Shown here one piece after another: positions 1 through 6,610 of a stretch of 7,337 nt of DNA. The notes beneath the pieces are model-generated. The model saw only the letters and a program-made list of their open reading frames with translations. It did no database searches and had not been told where the DNA came from. The DNA is taken from NCBI GenBank assembly GCA_001772985.1, contig MEVN01000011.1, positions 1 through 7,337 on the forward strand, written 5' to 3'. The translations under genes and the position numbers were made by a program. Source of the DNA: a candidate division WWE3 bacterium RIFCSPLOWO2_12_FULL_36_10. Its GTDB lineage: Bacteria; Patescibacteriota; WWE3; UBA101185; UBA10185. Position 1 is the stretch's first letter. Every line of letters starts with the position of its first letter.

Positions 1-1036
1 TCCATATGTGAGCCCATGGAATCGGGAATAAAGATTCGTATTCGTATTCGTTAAGTGGGAATCCGGCATAATATTCCTTTCTAAAATTAATAACGTCCAG
101 CAAGTATAGCAATCCGGCTACTGTTGTTGAAAAAATAATAATTCTAAAATTTCTTTTTATAAATCTCTTTACTTTTGGTATATTTGAAATAATTAAAACA
201 AAGATTAGCGGAAACAGTAAGCCCATCGCCTGGCTTGCGTAATTAAGGGTACGATGCATAAAAAGAGAAAGGTTCAAAACGCGCATGTTTAAAGAAATGT
301 TAGTAAGCGGAACGAAGTTTTTTAAAACTTCGTTGATTTGATCTTCATAAAAGTATTGAGGCATAGTTTTATTGCCGGGCGCCGATAACCAGATATGATA
401 AAAAATTATAGTGACCAGTGGAATCAGAAGGGGTAAGATCATTTTTTTTACACTTTTCAGAGAAAATTTTGTGTTTAATAAAATGCTAGTTACAATACCT
501 GCGATGAGTGCCAAGCTAAGTTGTCTTGCCAAAAACGCAATGCTTGCAAAAACCAGGCTGACTGTTAGGTATTTGACATTTTTATCTTTTGAGTATTTTA
601 AATAGAACAAGATTGTTAACACTTCCAGGGTTAAAAATGGTATATCGCTCATGAATGTGTATGTTAAAAACGGTATCCAGGGAATTGAAAAGAAAAAAAG
701 TGTAAAGATGAAACCTCTATCTGTAGAGACACCAATTATCCTTAGTAATTTATAAAAGCTAATAAGCAGGATCGGCAAAAGTACTATTACGGAAATATTC
801 AGTGACGTAAATGAAAATCCTAATAACTTTGCGAATAGAGACCCCCATAAAATATGGCTTATAGAACTTGCAGCAGTATACTCCGAAACTTTTAGTTCTC
901 CAGTTTGCAACAAATGTCTTACACTTTGAGAAAAAGCTACATCATCACTGTAGACGCTGTTTTGCAATGGCAGCATGAGTATAATAAAAAGGGCACTTAT
1001 TAAAAGTATTAGTGCAATGCTTCTAGTATCTTTCAT
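1..1036 (-). CDS. GT39/PMT_2-like multi-pass membrane glycosyltransferase, copy A (3' end beyond window)
   Basis: The minus-strand frame is open from an ATG at 1036-1034 through the window edge (345 codons visible, no stop). The protein begins MKDTRSIALILL, and a first membrane helix ends near residue 23. An acidic pair, D31-D32 (YSDDVAFSQSVRHL), follows, where GT-C enzymes of the ArnT/PMT type carry their catalytic acidic residue. Further along are MSDIPFL (D131, comparable to the second conserved Asp of that family), ARQL (170-173) and YEYESLFPIPWAHIW (331-345). It aligns almost end to end with the next gene upstream, so roughly 200 C-terminal residues probably lie left of base 1. The likely role, inferred from the family, is transfer of a sugar from a polyprenyl-phosphate donor on the outer face of the membrane; donor and acceptor are unknown. 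Its start overlaps the end of copy B by 14 nt, so it is probably co-transcribed and translationally coupled. There is no Shine-Dalgarno site before the ATG. The loop at about residues 220-260 is about five residues longer than in copy B and contains a DNA palindrome. Confidence 0.85.
   Translation of the reverse strand, partial: MKDTRSIALILLISALFIILMLPLQNSVYSDDVAFSQSVRHLLQTGELKVSEYTAASSISHILWGSLFAKLLGFSFTSLNISVIVLLPILLISFYKLLRIIGVSTDRGFIFTLFFFSIPWIPFLTYTFMSDIPFLTLEVLTILFYLKYSKDKNVKYLTVSLVFASIAFLARQLSLALIAGIVTSILLNTKFSLKSVKKMILPLLIPLVTIIFYHIWLSAPGNKTMPQYFYEDQINEVLKNFVPLTNISLNMRVLNLSLFMHRTLNYASQAMGLLFPLIFVLIISNIPKVKRFIKRNFRIIIFSTTVAGLLYLLDVINFRKEYYAGFPLNEYEYESLFPIPWAHIW
311..334. repeat. 24-bp near-perfect palindrome inside copy A
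   Basis: The arms AACGAAGTTTT (311-321) and AAAACTTCGTT (324-334) are exact 11-bp inverted complements separated by only TT. On the coding (minus) strand the palindrome encodes NEVLKNFV, in a hydrophilic loop of copy A. As RNA it could form a hairpin of about 9 bp with a short loop; as DNA it could extrude a cruciform. It is not followed by the usual terminator T-tract and lies mid-gene, so a terminator role is unlikely. Function unknown. Confidence 0.8.
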
Positions 1037-2747
1037 CAAGTTGCATAAAATATATTTTCGAGTTAACCAAGAAACTTCTAAGCGGAATCGTTTGAACTTT
1101 ATAATTTGTAGTGTTTAGGCTACTATAACGAATCATTCTTTCAGTATAGATTCTATATTTGGGAAGGTCGGGTTTTGCTATAACAAATCCGTAGTCTGAT
1201 TTATCCTTATTACCGTCGTTAGATTTAATAGAATCGCTTGCCAACTTTTCGTAATAAAACCAGTAGTACCAGCCAAAATTGTTACTTGGGTCAATTTCGG
1301 CAGGACTTATTCCGCTGTCTACTAATTTCATAGCTTTTTCCCATATGAGAGCTGACTCGTTATATCTTAATTTTGTCATTTGCACTGAATCTAATAACAA
1401 TATTAAAACAACAACCAAGGAAAGTTTTAAATTTAGCGTGAATTTTTTTGTCGAACTAGCAATCCATAACATTGAGAGCGGTAAAAACGGAATTATATAT
1501 ATATCCCATTTTGCAACATGGATCACTGTTGGAATTGCTAAAAAAACAAAGGATAAAGATATAAATCGTTGATAATTGTTAAGTTTAATTACATTTTTGT
1601 ATTGTAGATAAATTGTACAGCTAAGTATTGGGAGACTAATTAACACTATATATTTCCAAATATGTGCCCAAGGAACTGGCAAAAGATTTTCATATTGGTA
1701 GATATTAAACGGGAAACCAACAGTGTATTCTTTTCTGAAATTAATAATGTCGATAGCATAGATAATTACAGCAACAATTGTGGCAACTGTGAATCTGCGT
1801 TTATTTTTATTCGCAAGATTAAATACTCTTTTCAAGTTAGTTAAAAGTAACAATAAAATAATAGGAAATAATAAGCCTAACGCTTGGCTGGTCAGATTTA
1901 AGGTTGTGTGAATAATCCTTGCAAGATTCTCTATCAAAATATTAAGCGCAAACGAATAAAAATAAGTTTCTTTGAGCTCTCGATACGTGCTAAGTTGGGC
2001 GATGGTTTTATTTTCAGGAAAACTTAACCACCATAAATACAAAAAAAGAGTTAGTAGAGGAATGCCTAAGGATAATAGTGCATTTTTAATTTTTTGATTT
2101 TTGCTGTTACTGCTAAGAATGACAGTAACAAAAGCGGCAAATGCCAAAAGTATCCCTAACTGCCTTGTTAAAAATGCTAAAGAGGCAAATATTGATCCAA
2201 TCAACAAACTCGTCGTTTTATTCTCTTTAAATCCCTGTATATAAAACAGTATTGCAAAAACTTCTAAGATCAAAAATGGTATATCCGTCGTAAATGTATA
2301 GCTTAGCTGTAATATCCAGGGTATTGAGAAAAAAAATATTGTGAAGATAAAACTTTTTTCTTTATTGCAGCCAATTAAGCTAAATAATTTGTACAACGCA
2401 AAAAGCAAAAACGGTAAAAGCAGCACAACAGAAAAATGGAGATTTGCTAAAGAAAGCCCAAGAAATTTTGTAACAACCGTTCCCCAAATTATATGAGTAA
2501 TACTAGTTGGTACTACTCTTTCTGATATTTTTAAATCTCCAGTATTAATAAAATGTCTTACGCTTTGAGCATAGGCAAAATCCTCAGAAAATAACTGGTC
2601 TTTAAAAGGCAACATGATAGTTAAGACTACAAAAAAAACGGCCAATAGGAATAAGTAAATATTTTTGTCAGACTTAAGCATTTGGAGTGTTTTCTTTTTG
2701 TAGGCAAGTACAAGAAGCAGGAATTTTTGGATAATTGAGTATCTCAT
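1023..2747 (-). CDS. GT39/PMT_2-like multi-pass membrane glycosyltransferase, copy B
   Basis: 574 residues with about a dozen hydrophobic helices between residues 31 and 455, then a soluble C-terminal tail of about 115 residues. The features match GT-C enzymes of the ArnT/PMT type: an acidic pair E55-D56 after helix 1 (FSEDFAYAQSVRH), TTDIPFL with D155, FLTRQLG (193-198), YQYENLLPVPWAHIWKY (350-366) and DSVQMTKLRY (453-462). The inferred role is transfer of a lipid-phosphate-linked sugar to a glycan, lipid or protein outside the cytoplasmic membrane; substrates cannot be read from sequence. The first acidic residue is Glu, where copies A and C have Asp. The start is uncertain: M1 at 2747 lies just downstream of a predicted minus-strand promoter, but M23 (2681, MLKSDKNIYLF) aligns better with the start of copy A. 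Neither start has a Shine-Dalgarno site. The gene ends with TAG at 1023-1025, inside the first codons of copy A. It is divergent from the methyltransferase gene. Confidence 0.87.
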   Translation of the reverse strand: MRYSIIQKFLLLVLAYKKKTLQMLKSDKNIYLFLLAVFFVVLTIMLPFKDQLFSEDFAYAQSVRHFINTGDLKISERVVPTSITHIIWGTVVTKFLGLSLANLHFSVVLLLPFLLFALYKLFSLIGCNKEKSFIFTIFFFSIPWILQLSYTFTTDIPFLILEVFAILFYIQGFKENKTTSLLIGSIFASLAFLTRQLGILLAFAAFVTVILSSNSKNQKIKNALLSLGIPLLTLFLYLWWLSFPENKTIAQLSTYRELKETYFYSFALNILIENLARIIHTTLNLTSQALGLLFPIILLLLLTNLKRVFNLANKNKRRFTVATIVAVIIYAIDIINFRKEYTVGFPFNIYQYENLLPVPWAHIWKYIVLISLPILSCTIYLQYKNVIKLNNYQRFISLSFVFLAIPTVIHVAKWDIYIIPFLPLSMLWIASSTKKFTLNLKLSLVVVLILLLDSVQMTKLRYNESALIWEKAMKLVDSGISPAEIDPSNNFGWYYWFYYEKLASDSIKSNDGNKDKSDYGFVIAKPDLPKYRIYTERMIRYSSLNTTNYKVQTIPLRSFLVNSKIYFMQLDERY

Positions 2748-2769
2748 AAATACTAGCGGCCGTAAACTG

Positions 2770-2799
2770 TTGTAATAATATCAGTTAATTTCATATAAT
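2770..2799 (+). promoter_or_regulatory. Predicted sigma-70-like promoter for the methyltransferase gene
   Basis: A perfect TATAAT box (2794-2799) follows TTGTAA (2770-2775, 4 of 6 to consensus) with an 18-bp spacer. Transcription would begin near 2806, leaving a leader of about 35 nt before the ATG at 2841. The leader has no purine-rich ribosome binding site. The box overlaps the -35 element of the opposing promoter. Confidence 0.55.
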
Positions 2800-2802
2800 C
2801 AA
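2775..2802 (-). promoter_or_regulatory. Predicted sigma-70-like promoter for copy B (and probably copy A)
   Basis: Read on the minus strand, TTGATT (2802-2797, 4 of 6 to the TTGACA consensus) and TATTAT (2780-2775, 5 of 6 to TATAAT) are separated by 16 bp. Transcription would begin near 2768, about 20 nt before the ATG at 2747. It shares most of its bases with the plus-strand promoter of the methyltransferase gene. Chance matches are common in AT-rich DNA, but the position between divergent genes favours it. Confidence 0.45.
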
Positions 2803-2840
2803 CATAACACGCGGTTTTTCCAAGCAAATTTTAAGACACA

Positions 2841-3575
2841 ATGACAGCCCAGAATAAAAAGGCAGAGGTTACGTTTTTTGATAAATTTGATATCGAGGGC
2901 GGGTATGACGCATTTGATGATAGCGGCTACTATAAAATTCTGTCGCGTTTGAAAAAAAAGTTTAAGTCTTCAGATATAAAAAACGTGATTGACATGGGTT
3001 GCGGCAGCGGAGCTTTTACGGCAAGACTTGCAAAGGAACTACCAAAAAGTGAGATTATCGGTTTAGATATTTCCAAAGGCTGCATTAAGAGGGCTAAACA
3101 AGATTATTCTAATTTAAAATTTGAAGTTGGGGATATCGAAAAGACAAGGTTTCCTTCAGCTTCAGTTGACTTAATTTGTTACTCCGGGATATTACATCAT
3201 TTTCCAGACTTTTCAAAAGTCGCCAAAGAAGCATCCAGGATACTTAAGCCAGGAGGTCATTTTTTCTCTTACGACCCAAATAAATATAATCCTGCTTTTT
3301 GGTTATATAGAAGCCCAAGCTCACCTTTTTCTACAAGAGTCGGCATAACTGAAAATGAAAGGCTCCTGACAACTAGTGAAATTGAGAAGGTGTTTGGAGG
3401 TTTCGATTTTAATGTTGAAACCGAAATTATTTCCGGCATTAATATGAAATACCTCGAAAATAAAAAGGCTGAGGTACTCCTTTCGATATATAATATTTTT
3501 GATCATATTTTGGCTGCAACACCACTAGCTAGCATAATCGGGGCATGGATTATCGGTTTTGGGACGAAAAAGTAA
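2841..3575 (+). CDS. Class I SAM-dependent methyltransferase (Methyltransf_11/25-like)
   Basis: 244 residues with the standard Rossmann-fold methyltransferase order: motif I VIDMGCGSGAFT (49-60), which binds SAM; an acidic strand end in IIGLDIS (D76), which should contact the ribose of SAM; VGDIEKTRFP with D98, near the adenine; ICYSGILHHFPD (112-123); and ILKPGGHFFSYDP (134-146). The C-terminus ends in a hydrophobic stretch (about 223-240, LAATPLASIIGAWIIGFG) then TKK. That pattern is common in methyltransferases of glycan and lipid clusters and may mediate membrane contact. The probable substrate is a sugar or lipid intermediate of this cluster, by context only; small-molecule methylation elsewhere cannot be excluded. 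It is the only plus-strand gene in the window, divergent from copy B (93-bp gap) and convergent with copy C (63-bp gap). I find no convincing terminator in that 63-bp gap. The start is supported by the promoter position, and the N-terminus resembles short relatives of the family. Confidence 0.92.
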   Translation: MTAQNKKAEVTFFDKFDIEGGYDAFDDSGYYKILSRLKKKFKSSDIKNVIDMGCGSGAFTARLAKELPKSEIIGLDISKGCIKRAKQDYSNLKFEVGDIEKTRFPSASVDLICYSGILHHFPDFSKVAKEASRILKPGGHFFSYDPNKYNPAFWLYRSPSSPFSTRVGITENERLLTTSEIEKVFGGFDFNVETEIISGINMKYLENKKAEVLLSIYNIFDHILAATPLASIIGAWIIGFGTKK

Positions 3576-3638
3576 TCATTCTAATCGTATGATGTTTAAA
3601 GATATTGTTGTCAAGGTGATTCTTTGGAACAGCATGTG

Positions 3639-5327
3639 TCATAGTTTTTTAATAGTTAAAAGGTAAGAAGAAACAAATAAGCTAGTAAATGGACTGTTTT
3701 CGATAAATAAATATTTTTGTGGTAAATTTCCATATTTTATATTTTCCTTGGAAATAATTAGGTAATCTTGGTTGGCTGGTGTCACGGGATATGTTACTGT
3801 TAATTTATCACCTCCGGCTTTTTTCAACTCTTGTGCATATTTATCTTCAACTGTATACCAAAGTGACCATGTATATTCCAGATTAGGCAGAACTCTATCT
3901 ATGTCAATTCCTCTACCAACTATTTCAAGACCTTTTTGCTGGGCAAGTGCGTTTGTATCGTATCTAAGTTTTGTCATTTGCAATGAGTCGATTAGGACAA
4001 AAAGTAATACTGGTATGGCGACAAGTCCGGAAATTTTCAGCTTTTTGGATAATAAGCAGATGTAAATTAGGAAGAAAGGCAACAAGGACATGACGTATTT
4101 TTTATGAGACGGGATAGCAATTGCACTCATTCCGAGAAAAAGCAAAAAAGATGTTAAAAGAAAGATAGCAGTTCTTGTAAATTTTAAGTTCTTCAAGTTT
4201 AACAAACTTTCTGTTGTTACGAATAAAAAACTTATCATGACCAAGTATTTCCATATATGAGGCCAAGGCACCGGAAATAGACTCTCATACCTGTACAACA
4301 CTAACGGAAAACCCAAATAGGTTTTTTCCATATAGACTATTTTTTCTAGAAGTACAAGGCCGATAAAGACGATTAGTGCTAACATTAAAGATTTTATAGC
4401 CTTTTTACTTAAATATCTTTTGAAATTCGAGGCAATAACTGTTATGGCAAACAGTGAGAAAAGGCCTAAGGCTTGCCAAAAATATTCTAAAGCCACGTAT
4501 ATAATTCGTGACCATGCTTCAAGTCCTACGGAAGCAGATCGTGCGAAAAGCAGTGAATGTATAGTTTCGGAAACTCTTTTGCCATAAATGTATTGATTCA
4601 CCGTTCCTTCCCTAAAAACTAAAATGTACAAGATAACTGTTAACGCAGGCAGTACGGAGATTGCCAGAATACTTAAATATTTTCTGGAAATTATATTAAT
4701 TCTGGAGGTAACTATATATGCAGCTAGAACACTCAAGGGTAATAAGAGTCCTAATTGTCTTGTTAAGAAAGCAAGAGCAGAAAAGATAGAACCTAAAAAT
4801 AGATCTCCTTTTTTATCTGCCTTTAATCCTCTGACAAAAAAAAGCAAAACTAACAGTTCTAATGTTAAAAAAGGGATATCAGTCAGAAAAGTGAACGCAT
4901 ATTGAAAAATAAAAGGTACTGAGATAAAAAATAGTGATGCAAAAAAAGCTAAATGTGGCTTTAATTTGAATTGTTTTAGTAGAAAATAAGTTGTTATTGC
5001 AATGATGGGTAAAAAAAATACTACAGAAATATGTAAAGTCTTAAATGAAAAGCCTAAAAACGAAGAAAATAAAATTGCCCAAAGAACCGGAAAAACCAAA
5101 GCCGCTGTAGTTGCTTCAGAAAGGTACAGTCGACCAGTTTCTATTGACTTTTTAACTGAATAAGCGTACGCATAATCATCACCTGCTGTTTGATTTTTTA
5201 ATGGAAACATCAGGCTAATTAACAGGACTGTAACAACAATAATTGAAATTATTGCAATCAAATTCTTTTTTCTCGTATCAAAGTTTTCTTTGAAGTGCAT
5301 GAGGTTTATCTTAATAGATTCTGACAT
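3639..5327 (-). CDS. GT39/PMT_2-like multi-pass membrane glycosyltransferase, copy C
   Basis: 562 residues, about a dozen membrane helices between residues 23 and 446, and a soluble C-terminal domain of about 105 residues. Shared landmarks with copies A and B are D50-D51 after helix 1 (AGDDYAYAYSVKK), LTDIPFL with D150, FLTRQLG (187-193), YRYESLFPVPWPHIWKY (345-361) and DSLQMTKLRY (447-456). It is more diverged from A and B than those are from each other; for example it lacks their INFRKEY segment, having VYMEKTY there. By family it should use a polyprenyl-phosphate sugar as donor on the outer membrane face; specificity is unknown. The chosen ATG (5327) gives a charged cytoplasmic N-terminus of about 22 residues; M10 (5300) is an alternative, and neither has a Shine-Dalgarno site. 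It ends in TGA at 3639-3641. It lies 67 nt downstream of the GT-B gene with no clear promoter between them, so co-transcription from the right is likely. Confidence 0.87.
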   Translation of the reverse strand: MSESIKINLMHFKENFDTRKKNLIAIISIIVVTVLLISLMFPLKNQTAGDDYAYAYSVKKSIETGRLYLSEATTAALVFPVLWAILFSSFLGFSFKTLHISVVFFLPIIAITTYFLLKQFKLKPHLAFFASLFFISVPFIFQYAFTFLTDIPFLTLELLVLLFFVRGLKADKKGDLFLGSIFSALAFLTRQLGLLLPLSVLAAYIVTSRINIISRKYLSILAISVLPALTVILYILVFREGTVNQYIYGKRVSETIHSLLFARSASVGLEAWSRIIYVALEYFWQALGLFSLFAITVIASNFKRYLSKKAIKSLMLALIVFIGLVLLEKIVYMEKTYLGFPLVLYRYESLFPVPWPHIWKYLVMISFLFVTTESLLNLKNLKFTRTAIFLLTSFLLFLGMSAIAIPSHKKYVMSLLPFFLIYICLLSKKLKISGLVAIPVLLFVLIDSLQMTKLRYDTNALAQQKGLEIVGRGIDIDRVLPNLEYTWSLWYTVEDKYAQELKKAGGDKLTVTYPVTPANQDYLIISKENIKYGNLPQKYLFIENSPFTSLFVSSYLLTIKKL

Positions 5328-5394
5328 TATTAATTTGAAATTGAAAATAATTTTGTTATTCGCTTATTTAGGAAATCCGACAGGTTATTTATCC

Positions 5395-6594
5395 TCAGTG
5401 TGTTTCTTTTATGTTTTGCCGCCTCTCAACAAAGTTTATAAGGTTTTTAAGGTCTGTAGAACTTTTTATTTCTGATATTACTTTTTTGACACTTATAATC
5501 TTGCGCTTCTCATCCTGTAATCTAAAGAAACCATTGATTGCTGCAGCTATATTTGTTGGATCAGTACTATTTAGCACTACTCCTGCACCGTGTTTTTTTA
5601 TAAGGCTAGAGATATAATCGCTGCCGTTGGTAATACTTGGAATCCCCAAAAGTGTAGGTGCAAGGATTCTAGTTCTAAAGGCATATTTGTCTTCTAACGT
5701 TTGTTGCGACAATATCACATTTAAATCGACTTCTTTTATGTAAGCGTAGCTTTGCTTTTCATCGACCCAATCCATAAAAATGATGCTTTTCCCTAAAAGT
5801 CCAGACTTTTGTACAAGCACCAGAGCTTTATCATAAAATGATTTGTATTCGATGTTAGGGTGCTTCCCGCCTAAAATGAGCAATTTAGTATTTTTTGTGT
5901 TTCTAATAACTTGCGGCATTGCCTCGATAAGAGGACAAGGATCGAACCAGGGGTAAATTCCGCCAAGCCATAAGACAATTTTGTCATTCCCGCCAAATTG
6001 TGAACCACTTCGTAATTTCTTTACTTTATTTTTTTTAAAAGTTGTATCGATAATAGTCGGTGCGATAGATACCAACTCTTCACTAAAATTAGAAGTATTA
6101 ATACAACCAATTGATGAAAGCATACCAAGTAGATAATCTTTTTGTTGTGAAGTAGCACAGATAAAATGATCACCAGAGCCCAATATTTTATCTAACACTT
6201 TTAGCTTCTCGTTAAAAATTCTATTGCCAGACCATGAGTTTTCCAGTGTAATTAATTTTTCGAAAATTATAGCGTAGTACATATCAACTATAATCGGTGA
6301 CTTTGGTTTCAATTTCGAATATTTATAGTAAATAGAGTCTTTATTTGTAGCAAGACCGATAATGACAGCGTCGAATTTTTCTTTTGACAAGCTGTGCAGG
6401 TTTCCTACGCCACCCATGATTTTAATATTCGATAGTTTTTTTTCTTGGTGTTTTCCGAATGATGTTACAAGAGATACATTGAATATTTTTGAGAGAAGAT
6501 TTGCAAGAAATCTTTGCCTAATAGCCATGCTAGATGTTCTATCGGAGCGGATTAAGTCTTCATCGCTTAGAATCGCCAGAGTTTTTAGGGCCAT
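5395..6594 (-). CDS. GT-B-fold glycosyltransferase (GT4/group 1-like)
   Basis: 399 residues, soluble, with two-domain GT-B character. The N-terminal half has a Rossmann-like start (KTLAILSDED, 4-13), SPIIVDMYYA (99-108) and DHFICATSQQKDYLLG (142-157), a segment typical of this group. The C-terminal nucleotide-sugar domain begins at KIVLWLGGIYPWFDP (205-219), followed by TKLLILGGKHP (236-246), MDWVDEKQSYAYIKEVDLNV (274-293), AFRTRIL (305-311) and GAGVVLNSTDP (337-347). The last three match the order of donor-domain motifs in GT4-like enzymes, with AFRTRIL standing where many relatives have the E-x7-E motif. It should transfer a sugar from a nucleotide donor at the cytoplasmic side; neither sugar nor acceptor can be told. 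It starts 16 nt after the epimerase stop and ends 67 nt before copy C, so it probably sits in one operon with both. The ATG at 6594 is chosen because it opens directly onto the first beta strand; it has no Shine-Dalgarno site. The stop is TGA. Confidence 0.86.
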   Translation of the reverse strand: MALKTLAILSDEDLIRSDRTSSMAIRQRFLANLLSKIFNVSLVTSFGKHQEKKLSNIKIMGGVGNLHSLSKEKFDAVIIGLATNKDSIYYKYSKLKPKSPIIVDMYYAIIFEKLITLENSWSGNRIFNEKLKVLDKILGSGDHFICATSQQKDYLLGMLSSIGCINTSNFSEELVSIAPTIIDTTFKKNKVKKLRSGSQFGGNDKIVLWLGGIYPWFDPCPLIEAMPQVIRNTKNTKLLILGGKHPNIEYKSFYDKALVLVQKSGLLGKSIIFMDWVDEKQSYAYIKEVDLNVILSQQTLEDKYAFRTRILAPTLLGIPSITNGSDYISSLIKKHGAGVVLNSTDPTNIAAAINGFFRLQDEKRKIISVKKVISEIKSSTDLKNLINFVERRQNIKETH

Positions 6595-6610
6595 ATTTGT
6601 CTTTAGGCAG

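Noticed and set aside
34..51. Three perfect tandem copies of ATTCGT
   Set aside because: It encodes EYEYE within the conserved GFPLNEYEYESLFP block. Copies B and C have the same length there, so it is not an expansion and is best explained by codon choice.
411..605. Small plus-strand open frame of 64 codons
   Set aside because: It lies wholly inside copy A in antisense, resembles no family, and the minus-strand frame has clear homology to copies B and C. The same applies to 1279-1572, 1662-1844, 3772-4065, 4624-4905 and 6362-6700, each antisense to a well-supported gene.
2751..2764. GC-rich patch TACTAGCGGCCGTA upstream of copy B
   Set aside because: It contains the 6-bp palindrome CGGCCG but no extended symmetry or second copy; it is too short to call an operator.
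3639..3641. TGA codons possibly recoded as glycine, as in some candidate-phylum bacteria
   Set aside because: TGA ends copy C and the GT-B gene at sensible lengths for their families, and none occurs inside the conserved frames, so standard stop use is the simple reading.
3574..3650. Possible bidirectional terminator between the methyltransferase and copy C
   Set aside because: There is only a 5-bp ATCAT/ATGAT pairing at 3575-3593 with no T-tract after it, and a T-run at 3644-3650 with no stem before it. This is not a credible intrinsic terminator.
5328..5394. Possible promoter or terminator between the GT-B gene and copy C
   Set aside because: The 67-bp gap is AT-rich, but I found no paired -35/-10 hexamers at suitable spacing and only 3-bp stems. 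It reads as an operon spacer.
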